A stretch of 31,252 bases of DNA from JBFWPF01 sp050250135 (GCA_050250135.1 JBFWPF010000026.1:1-31252); one strand, 5' to 3'. Numbered from the stretch's first letter, positions 16,502-24,757 are shown. Notes: a model not told the origin generated them from the letters alone. Numbers and translations: made by a program.

Positions 16502-17295
16502 TGGGTTTGCTCAAGCAGGAGACCTTTGTCTGCGTCGACTGTGAGTCGACCGGCCTAGACCGCGAGAACGACCGGATTATCGAGGTGGGGGCGATCCGCT
16601 TTACCCTTGACAAGGTCCTCGATCGGTTTGAGACGCTGGTCGATCCGGGCCGCCCGATCCCAGAAGAGTCGCAGCGGATCCACCGGATCACCGACAAGAT
16701 GGTTGAGGGAAAACCTCCGATCGAAGAGGTCCTCCCGACCCTCCTCCCCTTTCTGGACAAGGCAATCATCATCGGGCACGGGATCTCCTTTGACATCGAG
16801 TTGATCAGCAACGCCGCCAAGCGGGCCGAGATCGCCACTACCCTTCCCTCGCGAAAGACGATCGACACCCTCCGCCTGGCCCGCTACTACGGCCAGAGCC
16901 CGAAAAACTCTCTTGAAGGGCTCCGGAAGCACTTCAACATCCCCGCTGAGATGGCCCACCGAGCCATGGATGATGCCTACATCAACATGGAGGTCTTCAA
17001 GCGGCTCATCGCCCCCTTCAAGACGACCGAGCAGCTTTTTCAGACGCTCGAAAAGCCGATCCTCCTCCCCAAGATGCCCCTCGGCAAGCACAAGGGGCGC
17101 CCCTTCGCCGAGGTCCCTGTCGACTACCTCAGGTGGGCTGTTCGGCAAGAGTTCGATATTGACCTCCTTTACTCGATCAAGCAGGAGCTCAAGAAGCGGC
17201 AGAGTGGGCAGGGATTTGGTCAGGCAGCAAATCCGTTCGCTGTTCTAAGCGCGAATGAGGAGGATAACCAAGAAGCCCAGGAAGAAGGCCCCTGA
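16501..17295 (+). CDS. dnaQ: DnaQ-like DEDDh exonuclease with C-terminal DUF3820 domain
   Basis: 264 aa 3'-5' exonuclease, possibly the proofreading subunit of DNA polymerase III or a related DNA/RNA trimming enzyme. Start chosen at 16501 because the TGATG overlap with engB and the motif VDCESTGLD near the N-terminus demand it; an upstream in-frame extension to 16198 reads through engB in another frame and is an artefact. Catalytic residues are D13 and E15 (DCES), D98 (HGISFDIEL), H153 and D158 (HRAMDDA), a DEDDh set. Residues about 191-232 (KMPLGKHKGRPFAEVPVDYLRWAV) form a DUF3820-like tail. The last 51 nt overlap the convergent ZIP gene. Confidence 0.9.
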   Translation: MGLLKQETFVCVDCESTGLDRENDRIIEVGAIRFTLDKVLDRFETLVDPGRPIPEESQRIHRITDKMVEGKPPIEEVLPTLLPFLDKAIIIGHGISFDIELISNAAKRAEIATTLPSRKTIDTLRLARYYGQSPKNSLEGLRKHFNIPAEMAHRAMDDAYINMEVFKRLIAPFKTTEQLFQTLEKPILLPKMPLGKHKGRPFAEVPVDYLRWAVRQEFDIDLLYSIKQELKKRQSGQGFGQAANPFAVLSANEEDNQEAQEEGP

Positions 17296-17949
17296 GACCC
17301 AGGCTGTGTCCTTGGTCTCGTGGGCCTCGGCCAGCAGCTCCTCAACGCCCAAGTAGAGGAGGGCCGCCACCCCAAAGGCGAGTGTTTCCACCAAGATGAT
17401 CGGAGGAAAGAGGGCGATCACCGTCGATCCCACAAGGGCCCCAAGGGGGATCGTGATCGCAATCGCCGTGATAATCGTTAGCTTCAGCCCCCTCCCCACC
17501 TGCCGCTTGCGCAGGCTCGTCGCCACCGCCATATTGAGAAAAAGGGCGCAGAGGCTCAAGGAGGCGGCGATCACAATCCCACTTGGGCTTCCGGCTAAAA
17601 AGGCGACGCCGATCAGGATCCCGTCGATAAAAAGGTCGATCCCCGATGCGGCAATCAACCCATACGGGAGCGACTCCTTTCCCTGATGATCGATCAGAAA
17701 GTGGGCAAGCTCGTGGAGGAGGATCATGGCGATGACGCCGAGGAGGAAGCCAATGCCCACCGTCCAGCTCGATTCTTGACCGAGAATCTTCGGGACAAGT
17801 TCGATCGCCACAGCGCCGATCACAATGCCCGCGACAAAGTGTTGCAATGCCCCGACCATCTTTGGTTTTGGCACGTAAAGGGAGGCAATGAGCCCCCCCA
17901 AAATCGCCACACCCATCGGGATCAGCGCATAGAGCGTTGCAATCACCAT
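17245..17949 (-). CDS. ZIP-family-like divalent metal transporter
   Basis: 234 aa polytopic membrane protein with about seven to eight hydrophobic helices. Start chosen at 17949 (MVIATLYALIPMGVAILGG), because it has GGAGG just upstream and the open frame further upstream is Arg-rich sequence antisense to pgk. Candidate metal ligands are the HELAHFLIDH segment and the GIDLFIDGILIGVAF segment, which resembles the ZIP HNxxDGxxIG helix with His replaced by Asp. ZIP proteins move zinc, iron or manganese into the cytoplasm; the substrate here cannot be read from sequence. The family call rests on the FIDGILIG and HEL motifs. The gene diverges from pgk and its 3' end overlaps dnaQ by 51 nt. Confidence 0.7.
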   Translation of the reverse strand: MVIATLYALIPMGVAILGGLIASLYVPKPKMVGALQHFVAGIVIGAVAIELVPKILGQESSWTVGIGFLLGVIAMILLHELAHFLIDHQGKESLPYGLIAASGIDLFIDGILIGVAFLAGSPSGIVIAASLSLCALFLNMAVATSLRKRQVGRGLKLTIITAIAITIPLGALVGSTVIALFPPIILVETLAFGVAALLYLGVEELLAEAHETKDTAWVSGAFFLGFLVILLIRA

Positions 17950-17998
17950 TGCCTCCAAAGAGCCCTTTTCCCTATCTCTAAGGATAAAGGGGGAATCG
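17950..17998. promoter_or_regulatory. Divergent intergenic region, ZIP transporter / pgk
   Basis: Only 49 bp separate the two divergent starts. Shine-Dalgarno sequences are visible for both: GGAGG directly upstream of the ZIP ATG (minus strand) and AAAGGGGG before the pgk ATG (plus strand). The rest is too short for two complete promoters, so at least one must extend into the opposite gene. No hexamers are assigned. Confidence 0.4.
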
Positions 17999-19168
17999 AT
18001 GCAAGGATTGAAAGATCTCGATGTTCGGGGAAGGCGGGTCCTCGTCCGGGTCGACTTTAATGTCCCGCTGAAGAATGGACGGGTAGCCGATGCGACGCGG
18101 ATCGAGGCAGCCCTCCCCACTATCCGCTACCTTCTCGAAAGGGGAGGGAGGCCCATCCTGATGAGCCACCTCGGCCGCCCCAAAGGGGAGCGGGATCCCG
18201 CCTACTCCCTTGCCCCTTGCCTTCCCGTTCTCGAGCGGGCCCTCCACTGCCCGGTTCATTTCGCCTCCGATTGTGTCGGCCCCGAGGCCGAGCGGCTAGC
18301 GGCTACCCTTAAACCGGGAGAGGTCCTCCTCCTTGAAAACCTCCGCTTCCACCCAGGAGAGGAGAGGCCCGAGAGTGAGCCCGACTTTATCGAGCAGCTC
18401 GCCAATCTCGGCGACTGCTACGTCGACGACGCCTTTGGGACGGCCCATCGCGCCCATGCCTCCGTTACCGGAGTTGTCCCCTACTTTCCAGGGAGAGCGG
18501 CTGCCGGTTTCCTCCTCGAAAAGGAGATCGCTTTTCTCGGTGAGGCCCTCCTGCGCCCCAAGCGCCCCTTCTACGCCATCATTGGCGGCGCCAAGGTGAG
18601 CTCCAAGCTAGGCGTCCTCAAAGCCCTCGTCGCCAAGGCCGACAAGGTCTTCATTGGAGGGGGGATGGCCTACACCTTTCTCAAGGGGCAGGGGTTATCC
18701 GTTGGCCGCTCCCTTATTGAAGAGGAGCTGATCCCGACTACCCGGGAGATTATGGGGCCGAAAATTATCCTGCCAACCGACGTCATCGTGGCTAAGGAGA
18801 TCTCGGAAGAGGCGACAACCTCTGTCGTCAAACTAGCCGATGGGATCCCAGAGGATCTTGAGGGGCTCGATGTGGGCCCCGAGACGATCAAGGCTTGGGC
18901 GAAGGAGCTACAGGATGCTCAGACCCTCTTCTGGAATGGCCCCTTGGGGGTTTTCGAAGTGGCCCCCTTTTCTAGCGGGACCTTTGCGATGGCGAAAATT
19001 TTGGCCGACTCTGAGGCGATCACTATTGTTGGCGGGGGCGATTCGATTGCGGCGATCAATAAGTCGGGTGTGGCCTCTCAGATCGACCACATTTCGACGG
19101 GCGGGGGCGCTGCGCTCGAGTATATCGAATTCGGCACCCTCCCCGGCCTCGACGCCCTCAACCGCTAG
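17999..19168 (+). CDS. pgk: Phosphoglycerate kinase
   Basis: 389 aa, normal length. It transfers phosphate from 1,3-bisphosphoglycerate to ADP in glycolysis. N-terminal substrate domain: VLVRVDFNVPLKNG (about 14-27), MSHLGRPKGERDP (about 55-67), LENLRFHPGEE (about 112-122) and the AHRAHAS segment. C-terminal nucleotide domain: IGGAKVSSKLGVL, FIGGGMAYTFLK, WNGPLGVFE, and GGGDSIAAI near the end. The ATG has a strong purine-rich site (AAAGGGGG) 6 nt upstream. It stands alone on the plus strand between a divergent transporter and a convergent ATPase gene. Confidence 0.97.
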   Translation: MQGLKDLDVRGRRVLVRVDFNVPLKNGRVADATRIEAALPTIRYLLERGGRPILMSHLGRPKGERDPAYSLAPCLPVLERALHCPVHFASDCVGPEAERLAATLKPGEVLLLENLRFHPGEERPESEPDFIEQLANLGDCYVDDAFGTAHRAHASVTGVVPYFPGRAAAGFLLEKEIAFLGEALLRPKRPFYAIIGGAKVSSKLGVLKALVAKADKVFIGGGMAYTFLKGQGLSVGRSLIEEELIPTTREIMGPKIILPTDVIVAKEISEEATTSVVKLADGIPEDLEGLDVGPETIKAWAKELQDAQTLFWNGPLGVFEVAPFSSGTFAMAKILADSEAITIVGGGDSIAAINKSGVASQIDHISTGGGAALEYIEFGTLPGLDALNR

Positions 19169-19236
19169 GTAGGGCGTGTAATCGATTAGCTCCCCTCGAT
19201 CTCCCGGGGAAAGCTGGACTCCCAGGGAGGTTCGGA

Positions 19237-19254
19237 CAGGGCGCTTTGGCCCTG
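19237..19254 (+). terminator. Possible pgk terminator hairpin
   Basis: A 6 bp GC-rich inverted repeat, CAGGGC at 19237-19242 and GCCCTG at 19249-19254 with a 6-nt loop, lies 69 bp after the pgk stop. It is followed by only a short T stretch (GCCCTTT), so it is at best a weak intrinsic terminator. The whole space 19169-19381 holds no other feature I can support except the perfect palindrome TAATCGATTA at 19179-19188. Confidence 0.3.
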
Positions 19255-19381
19255 CCCTTTGACTCGGAAACATTCCTGGAAACCCTTTCCCTCTGGATAT
19301 CAAGGACGTTTAAGTGATTGCACACCTCAATCTCCTCTCGGATACAAGGCCTTTGTAACTAGCAAGTCGGGTTAGAAACCC

Positions 19382-20848
19382 TCACCCAACGATGAGCTCA
19401 GAGAAATCGATGACATGATCGATCTCATCGGCAGAGGCAACCTGGTCGGTTACCCCATTAATATGCACCAAAACGGAACGGGTCGACCACCCTCTAGGCA
19501 GGCTGAGGCGTTTGTGTTTATGGCTTAGCTCTCGCACCGTTTGGATACCAACCTTCTGCTTGCGAAACTTGATCTCGCATAGGTAGAGAACACGGTAGCG
19601 AGTCTGGATCATGAGATCGATTTGACAACCTCTTGCACGCAGAGTAGGGCGCTGGAAGAAGGGGCCGTAGCGGATCACATCGGTAGGCTGGATATCGAGC
19701 GCAGCGAGGAGAGCGTGGGTGTTCTTCAGAACAAGGTTCTCAAACTGAAGCCCTAACATCCCTTCATAGCCGGCAAGCTCAGAGAGAGAGGCCGATCCAA
19801 ACAGATTGAACTCGATTCGCTCTCGGTTAGGTAGAATGTAGGTGAGATAAAAACGAATGTAGTTGTCGGAGAGGCGATATCTCTTTAGTTTTGACGTTTT
19901 TCCGCTAATTAGATTCCAGGTTGGGGCCTCTTGAACAAAACCGGCTTGGCAAAGGTCTTTCAGATGGGAGATCAGCGTAGCTTCCCGATAGATACCTGTG
20001 CGCTCACCAAGCTCACTCAAGGTAGAGGCGGAGGGGGCAAGGGATTCAAGAATCTTGGCGTAAGTAGGCGCTTGGTTGGAAAATAGATCGGAGAAAATTC
20101 GATCAAATTCCCCATAGAGAAAGCCGTCCGACTGAAAACAAAGGTCCCGAATGTTCTGCTCGGCTGACCTTTGGGGGACGATCTCTTCCAAGTAGCGGGG
20201 AATCCCTCCCGTCACTGCCAGTACTTTGAATATCTCATACCAACTTGTGCGTTGTTGGCAGCTGTCCCAGAACTTTACTGCGTCGCTCAAGGGGAGCTCC
20301 TCAAGATGCATGTCCAACGAGATTCGCCCCACAAAACCGGTATTGCTCATGATGTTTCTCTCAATCCAGCTGGAGACTGAGCCACAAACGATCAGGATAA
20401 GAAGAGGATTTTTGGAAAAATAGAGATCCCAAGCTGTCTTAAGGTGGCCCAAAAATTGAGGGTCCTTCGAGCCAATCCATGAGATCTCATCTAATGCTAG
20501 GATGTGGCGCCCTCGAGCAACCTGCTGACCTAAATGCCAAAACACCTCCCCCCAGTCGTTTGTCTGGAGGGGAGGCATACCGAATTGGCGTGACATCTGG
20601 CGGCAGAAGGTGTCGATTTGCAGTTGTTTAGTAGTCGCATTGGAAGGGGGAAGACCGGTGAAGAGGTGGCAGGTTGCGCCTTTCCCAAATTCCTCAATTA
20701 GTCGACTCTTACCGATCCGCCTCCTTCCCCGTAAGACGACAAAGCTGGCGTTTCGCTTCTTAAGAAGCATCCTTAGACGGTTCAGCTCTTTGGATCGGCC
20801 AATAAATGGACGCACTGATGTGTACCTTGTGTGCAGTAAGATCGACAT
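19382..20848 (-). CDS. AAA ATPase with C-terminal DUF234/PD-(D/E)XK nuclease-like domain
   Basis: 488 aa. Residues about 14-230 form an archaeal-type ATPase (ATPase_2-like) with Walker A GRRRIGKS (41-48), Walker B LALDEIS (D120/E121), a sensor region LILIVCGSVSSWIE and GGIPRYLEEI. Residues about 270-330 form a winged-helix segment (LSELGERTGIYREATLISHLKDL). Residues about 360-440 resemble DUF234, with the nuclease-fold signature D411 and CEIKF (E425, K427). Such proteins are spread widely among archaea and bacteria and their role is unclear; mobile DNA and defence links have been suggested. By eye the DNA is less GC-rich than its neighbours, consistent with transfer. The ATG lies within a palindromic repeat that occurs again 56 bp upstream. 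Confidence 0.85.
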   Translation of the reverse strand: MSILLHTRYTSVRPFIGRSKELNRLRMLLKKRNASFVVLRGRRRIGKSRLIEEFGKGATCHLFTGLPPSNATTKQLQIDTFCRQMSRQFGMPPLQTNDWGEVFWHLGQQVARGRHILALDEISWIGSKDPQFLGHLKTAWDLYFSKNPLLILIVCGSVSSWIERNIMSNTGFVGRISLDMHLEELPLSDAVKFWDSCQQRTSWYEIFKVLAVTGGIPRYLEEIVPQRSAEQNIRDLCFQSDGFLYGEFDRIFSDLFSNQAPTYAKILESLAPSASTLSELGERTGIYREATLISHLKDLCQAGFVQEAPTWNLISGKTSKLKRYRLSDNYIRFYLTYILPNRERIEFNLFGSASLSELAGYEGMLGLQFENLVLKNTHALLAALDIQPTDVIRYGPFFQRPTLRARGCQIDLMIQTRYRVLYLCEIKFRKQKVGIQTVRELSHKHKRLSLPRGWSTRSVLVHINGVTDQVASADEIDHVIDFSELIVG

Positions 20849-20868
20849 TTGTCGATTTTGCTACGCCA
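20838..20868. repeat. Palindromic 31 bp repeat, copy A (covers ATPase start codon)
   Basis: The core ATCGACA-TT-TGTCGAT is a 7 bp inverted repeat within a 31 bp unit that recurs at 20894-20924 with one mismatch (G at 20860 versus A at 20916). The ATG of the ATPase gene is 20848-20846, inside the palindrome, so the first four codons (MSIL) are repeat sequence. It could be an operator for self-control, a DNA site bound by the ATPase/nuclease, or the end of an insertion. Confidence 0.75.
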
Positions 20869-20893
20869 ACTGGAGGGTGTTGAGCAGCGTAGC

Positions 20894-20924
20894 AAGATCG
20901 ACATTTGTCGATTTTACTACGCCA
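20894..20924. repeat. Palindromic 31 bp repeat, copy B
   Basis: Second copy of the unit at 20838-20868, same orientation, 56 bp away start to start. Its palindrome is longer: 20888-20921 pairs almost completely, as GCGTAG, mismatch, AAGATCGACA, loop TT, TGTCGATTTT, mismatch, CTACGC (with one G-T pair). Its left arm GCGTAGCAA is also the exact complement of TTGCTACGC in copy A, so alternative foldings exist. It ends 23 bp before the pgsA stop. Confidence 0.75.
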
Positions 20925-20947
20925 TAGTGAATGGCGCAAGGGCCAGG

Positions 20948-21460
20948 TTAGCTGGGCTTTTTTCGGAGCTCGTGGATGAGGAGCTCAGCAAAGTAAATCA
21001 CCCCAAGGCCGATGAAAGCGTAGTAGACCCAATTGGGGATAGGGAGGCTCAAGACAAAGCAAAAGAGAAAGGCATACTGGAGAAGGGTGATCAACTTCCC
21101 CCAAAACATCGAGCGGAAAACCCAATCGTGGGGGCGCTTGCGGGTAAGCATGATCACCCCAAAGACGACCAAGAAGAGATCCCGGGCGATGATCGAAAAG
21201 AGCTGCCACAGTTGTAAACTGTCTTGGTAGACCAGCGTGCTCAGGACAAAAACGACAAAGAACTTGTCCATGATTGGGTCGAGCATGGCGCCCAACTTGG
21301 TGACAGTGCCCGAGCGGCGGGCGATGTAACCGTCAAGGTAGTCGGTTGCCGCAGAGACAGCAAGAAGGGTCAAGCGGAGTGAGGTGCTCGGAATGATAAA
21401 AAGGATGGCAAGAGGGAGGCGGAGAAGGGAAAGGATGTTGGAGAAGGTAAAGATCGACAA
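20948..21460 (-). CDS. pgsA: CDP-alcohol phosphatidyltransferase (PgsA-type)
   Basis: 170 aa integral membrane enzyme with about five helices. It most likely makes phosphatidylglycerol phosphate from CDP-diacylglycerol and glycerol-3-phosphate. The family signature D-x2-D-G-x2-A-R-x8-G-x3-D-x3-D is complete: D40, D43, G44, A47, R48, G57, D61, D65 (ATDYLDGYIARR...GAMLDPIMDK). The motif alone does not exclude another alcohol acceptor. The start is 2 nt below the dedA stop, so the two lipid/membrane genes are probably co-translated. Shorter than E. coli PgsA (about 182 aa) but complete. Confidence 0.87.
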   Translation of the reverse strand: MSIFTFSNILSLLRLPLAILFIIPSTSLRLTLLAVSAATDYLDGYIARRSGTVTKLGAMLDPIMDKFFVVFVLSTLVYQDSLQLWQLFSIIARDLFLVVFGVIMLTRKRPHDWVFRSMFWGKLITLLQYAFLFCFVLSLPIPNWVYYAFIGLGVIYFAELLIHELRKKPS

Positions 21461-21462
21461 CG

Positions 21463-22107
21463 CTATTCCGTCTCTTCGCTCTTGAGGAGCGCTTTTTTCC
21501 GTCTTTTCCTGAGGTGGCGGAGCAAGAAAAAGCCGACGACCCCACCTAGGAAGGTGGCGAAGATGGCGTAGTCAAACATCCGTACATACCCCAAAAGGGT
21601 ATCGTAGTTTTTGCCAAAGTAGTAGGCAAGCCAAAAGAGAGCACTGTTAGAGGCCAAGCAGGCAATCCCATCCGCAATGGCAAACTTCAGAAGGGGCATC
21701 TGAGCCATCCCCGCCGACATAAAGAGGCAGTTGCGGACCCCAAAGGGGATAAAGCGGCCGACCAAGAGGGTGGTCACCCCATACTTGGCGTAGTAGTGCT
21801 CCATCTTTTTCAGCCTCTCCCGCTTCACCGTCTTGGCAAACCACCTCATCTCCCAAAGCTTGGGACCAAACCGGTAGCCAAGCCAATAGGCTACAAAGTC
21901 GGAAAGGTAGGAGCCGAGGAAAACGGCAGCAAACAGGTAGGGGAGATTCTCGGGGACAAAGGCACTGGCCAACACCCCCGAGATGATCAGCATCAGATCC
22001 TCACTAATGGGGACATTGAGCCCGGCCAACATGAGGGCTCCAAAGAGGAACCAGTGGGCGTAGGGGGCATTAGTTGTAATAAATGTTATAAACCAATCCA
22101 TTCCCAC
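21463..22107 (-). CDS. DedA-family (SNARE-associated) membrane protein
   Basis: 214 aa. Family hallmarks: a re-entrant N-terminal part with GLNVPISEDLMLIISGVLA (about 29-47), YWLGYRFGPKLWE (about 73-85), the amphipathic stretch KKMEHYYAKYGVTTLLVGRFIPFGVRNCLFMSAG (about 100-133) with the conserved GRFIPxxR, and a basic C-terminal tail. DedA proteins are thought to move lipids such as undecaprenyl phosphate or phospholipids across the inner membrane; which one applies here is unknown. The GTG at 22107 has a modest AAGAG site; the ATG two codons in (22101) is the alternative. It lies between mscS and pgsA in a run of envelope genes. Confidence 0.88.
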   Translation of the reverse strand: MGMDWFITFITTNAPYAHWFLFGALMLAGLNVPISEDLMLIISGVLASAFVPENLPYLFAAVFLGSYLSDFVAYWLGYRFGPKLWEMRWFAKTVKRERLKKMEHYYAKYGVTTLLVGRFIPFGVRNCLFMSAGMAQMPLLKFAIADGIACLASNSALFWLAYYFGKNYDTLLGYVRMFDYAIFATFLGGVVGFFLLRHLRKRRKKALLKSEETE

Positions 22108-22110
22108 AGG

Positions 22111-23337
22111 TTAACTCTTTTGTGATTTAGTATCAATTTTTATAGGACCTTCTTGGTCTAAAGAAATTGTTGTGGTGGGGAACGCAAAATCGGCGCCGTG
22201 GCGGCGGATGATCTCTCCTGCTGCGAGCAGGACCGATTGCTGGACATCCATAAATTCGGCCCAGACAATCGTTTTGGTGTAGGCCTGGAGGAGGATCTCC
22301 AGCGAGTAGTCGCCGTAGTTGGTGAGTCGCACGGTAGAGCGGCTAGTGGTTTCAAGGTCGTCGCGAGAATCGAGCATCTTTTGCAGGTCGTCGACAAGGG
22401 CGGTTAGGTTATCGAGGTCTTTGTAGCGGAGGGTGAGGGTGATCCGGATCCGCCGGTTCGTCGCCCGGGTGCCGTTGATCACCTGAACGGTGGAGAAGAC
22501 CGAGTTGGGCACATAGATGGGCCGCTTGTCAAAGCCTCGAATGGAGGTGAGGTACCAGCCGATCTCCTCGACAATCCCTTCGATATTCTTCTCGGGGACC
22601 TGGATCCGGTCGCCGATGTTGAAGGGGTGGGTGAAGTAGAGCATGATCCCGGAGAAGAAGTTGGCGAATACCTCTTTACCGGCTAAGCCGACGGCAAGGG
22701 TCCCAAAGCCGCCGATCGCCACGAGGGCGCTGAGGTTGATCCCGATGACCTGAAGGGTGATGATCACGGTCAGGACGAGGATAATCAGGGTAAGGAGCTT
22801 GCTGATCGCCTCCAGCTGGTGGCGCCGGATGGTGGTCGCCCCCTTTTTGATCTGCTTTTCGATGTCGACCTGAACCCCCCGCTTCCACCGGAGGAGGAAC
22901 CAGGCGATCGCGATTACGGTGGCGACGCTAAGGACCCGTGGGGTGGGGGAGGGGATGGTCCAGCCCAACCAGTGGGTAAAGACCAGATCGACGATAAGGG
23001 AGATTGCAATAATCCAAATCAGAGTCCGCAAAGGGAGAGAGAGCGACTTGAAAAAGATCTCCGCGATGGGCGCCTTGCCCGGCTTTCGACCCTTTTTGAG
23101 CCGCTTGATGATGGCGGGAAAGACGAATTGGATGGAGAAGTGGAGGGCAAGGGCAACGGCGATGATGACCCCGAGATGGACGATACCCGCGATGTGGTAG
23201 GCCCAGTCGACTTTGGAGAGGTCGTGGATATTCTGCTGGACGCCAAGGGGGATAACATCGCTGGCCTTATCGACAACCTCTTCGGGAACGGCCTTTTGGA
23301 TCACCTCTTTGGTCTTTTCTGCTGCCGTCTCTGCCAT
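22111..23337 (-). CDS. MscS-family mechanosensitive ion channel
   Basis: 408 aa. A soluble N-terminal segment (about 1-40, acidic and amphipathic) is followed by helices at about 48-75, 95-120, 130-150, 175-200 and the pore helix. The pore region SALVAIGGFGTLAVGLAGKEVFANFFSGIMLYFTHPFNIGDRI (about 205-247) is the MscS signature, followed by the beta domain (VEEIGWYLTSIRGFDKRPIYVPNSVF) and the mixed C-terminal vestibule. With one or two helices more than E. coli MscS it resembles YnaI/YbdG-like members. It protects against hypo-osmotic shock. The ATG abuts the murA stop, so it is co-transcribed with murA. Confidence 0.92.
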   Translation of the reverse strand: MAETAAEKTKEVIQKAVPEEVVDKASDVIPLGVQQNIHDLSKVDWAYHIAGIVHLGVIIAVALALHFSIQFVFPAIIKRLKKGRKPGKAPIAEIFFKSLSLPLRTLIWIIAISLIVDLVFTHWLGWTIPSPTPRVLSVATVIAIAWFLLRWKRGVQVDIEKQIKKGATTIRRHQLEAISKLLTLIILVLTVIITLQVIGINLSALVAIGGFGTLAVGLAGKEVFANFFSGIMLYFTHPFNIGDRIQVPEKNIEGIVEEIGWYLTSIRGFDKRPIYVPNSVFSTVQVINGTRATNRRIRITLTLRYKDLDNLTALVDDLQKMLDSRDDLETTSRSTVRLTNYGDYSLEILLQAYTKTIVWAEFMDVQQSVLLAAGEIIRRHGADFAFPTTTISLDQEGPIKIDTKSQKS

Positions 23338-24708
23338 CTAGACCCCTACCGGTTCGAGATGGGGGGTCTCAGAAACGATCCGCTCCACCTCCCCTCCCAA
23401 GTGCTGGAGGATAGTGGTGAGCCCCTCATAGCCCCGATCGAGGTAGTGGAGACCGGTGATGGTGCTCTTTTCCTTGGCGATCAGGGCAGCCATGACGTAG
23501 GCAAAGCCGGCTCTGAGGTCGGGGATCTCGATTTTTCCCCCGGTTAGGGGAGTCGGCCCATTGATGATCGCGCTGTGGAGGTAGTTGCACATCGCATAGC
23601 GGCACCTCTGCCCCCCGAGGCATTGCTTGAAGAGCTGAATTTCGGCCCCCATCTCCCGGAGGGTTTGGGTGTAGCCAAAGCGGTTCTCCATCACCGTTTC
23701 GTGGATGACGCTGATCCCGTCGGCTTGGGTGAGGAGGACAACAAAGGGTTGCTGCCAGTCGGTGCAAAAGCCCGGGTAGACATCGGTCTCGAGGTGGATT
23801 CCCCCTTGGAGCGGGCCATCGTAAAAGAACTCAATACCGCTGTCGTGGACTTTAAAGCCCCCACCTACCTCCCGGAGTCTGTTGAGGAAGGGGATCAAGT
23901 GGGTGTGCTGCGCCTCTTCGACAAGGACCCTCCCCTTGGTGGCAACGGCGGCTAGGCCGAGGGAGGCGGCGACAAGGCGATCGGGAACGACTCGGTGCTC
24001 CACCGGGTAGAAACGGCGTGTCCCCTGGATCTGGATCGTCCGGTCGCTGTCGATCGAGATGTGGGCGCCGAGCTTTTGGAGGAAGAGGACGAGGTCGACC
24101 ACCTCGGGTTCGATGGCGGCCCCTCGGATCACCGTTCGTCCCTTGGCCCTTACCGCGGCTAGGATCGTGTTTTCGGTCGCCCCAACGGAGGGGTAGGGGA
24201 GATCGATCAGGGCCCCTTCGAGCCCTGTGTGGGCCTGGGCGAGATAGGCCCCCTCCTTTTTCATCTTCCGGTACTCGATCTTGGCTCCCAGCTTCATGAG
24301 CGCTTCGATGTGGAAGTCGATCGCCCGCTTCCCGATGGCGCAGCCACCCACGGTGGGAACAATGATATCTTCAGAGGTGCGGCCTAGGAGCGCCCCCATC
24401 ATCAGGATCGGGATCCGGTTTGAGCCCGAGAAGCGCTGAGGGATGTAGCCGGTCTTGACCTCTGGAGTGTGGACCTCCATCGTCCGGCTCTCTTTGTCCC
24501 AGTCGATCTCCATTCCGATCTCGCGGCAGAGGTTGACGGTGACCTCGACATCGCCGATGTCAGGGACGTTGGTGAAGCGGCACCGCTGGTCGGAGAGAAG
24601 GGAGGCAACGAGGAGCTTGGTGATCGCATTCTTTGCGCCGGGGCAACGGACCGTCCCTTTAAGGGGCTTGCCGCCAACAATCTCGAGTCGCTCTTCTTGG
24701 TAGGCCAT
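23338..24708 (-). CDS. murA: UDP-N-acetylglucosamine 1-carboxyvinyltransferase MurA
   Basis: 456 aa; first committed step of peptidoglycan precursor synthesis, adding enolpyruvate from PEP to UDP-GlcNAc. Start chosen at 24708 (MAYQEERLEIVGGKPLKG); the longer open frame upstream is Arg/Ser-rich sequence antisense to the carotenoid oxygenase gene. Key residues: PGAKNA (K26), PTVGGCAIGKR with Cys123 at the position of E. coli C115, TDWQQP (equivalent of D305) and DLRAGFAYV (equivalent of R397). The active-site Cys is kept, whereas C. trachomatis MurA has Asp and is fosfomycin-resistant. About 37 aa longer than E. coli MurA, mostly near the middle. Abuts mscS. Confidence 0.95.
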   Translation of the reverse strand: MAYQEERLEIVGGKPLKGTVRCPGAKNAITKLLVASLLSDQRCRFTNVPDIGDVEVTVNLCREIGMEIDWDKESRTMEVHTPEVKTGYIPQRFSGSNRIPILMMGALLGRTSEDIIVPTVGGCAIGKRAIDFHIEALMKLGAKIEYRKMKKEGAYLAQAHTGLEGALIDLPYPSVGATENTILAAVRAKGRTVIRGAAIEPEVVDLVLFLQKLGAHISIDSDRTIQIQGTRRFYPVEHRVVPDRLVAASLGLAAVATKGRVLVEEAQHTHLIPFLNRLREVGGGFKVHDSGIEFFYDGPLQGGIHLETDVYPGFCTDWQQPFVVLLTQADGISVIHETVMENRFGYTQTLREMGAEIQLFKQCLGGQRCRYAMCNYLHSAIINGPTPLTGGKIEIPDLRAGFAYVMAALIAKEKSTITGLHYLDRGYEGLTTILQHLGGEVERIVSETPHLEPVGV

Positions 24709-24757
24709 ATGCAATCGGAGGATATCTTCCTCCGTATTACAGGGAAACCGCTTTTTG

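Noticed and set aside
17950..18120. 57-residue N-terminal extension of the ZIP transporter
   Set aside because: It lies antisense to the start of pgk and lacks membrane character; a good GGAGG precedes the ATG at 17949.
20838..20924. Two palindromic 31 bp repeats with a 25 bp gap resemble a minimal CRISPR array
   Set aside because: Only two units, one covering a start codon, no leader, no further spacers and no cas gene nearby. An operator or mobile-element site fits better.
20849..21217. 122-aa plus-strand frame antisense to pgsA beginning in the repeat
   Set aside because: Its charged, Lys/Asp-rich sequence is the shadow of pgsA, and its start is only the palindrome read on the other strand.
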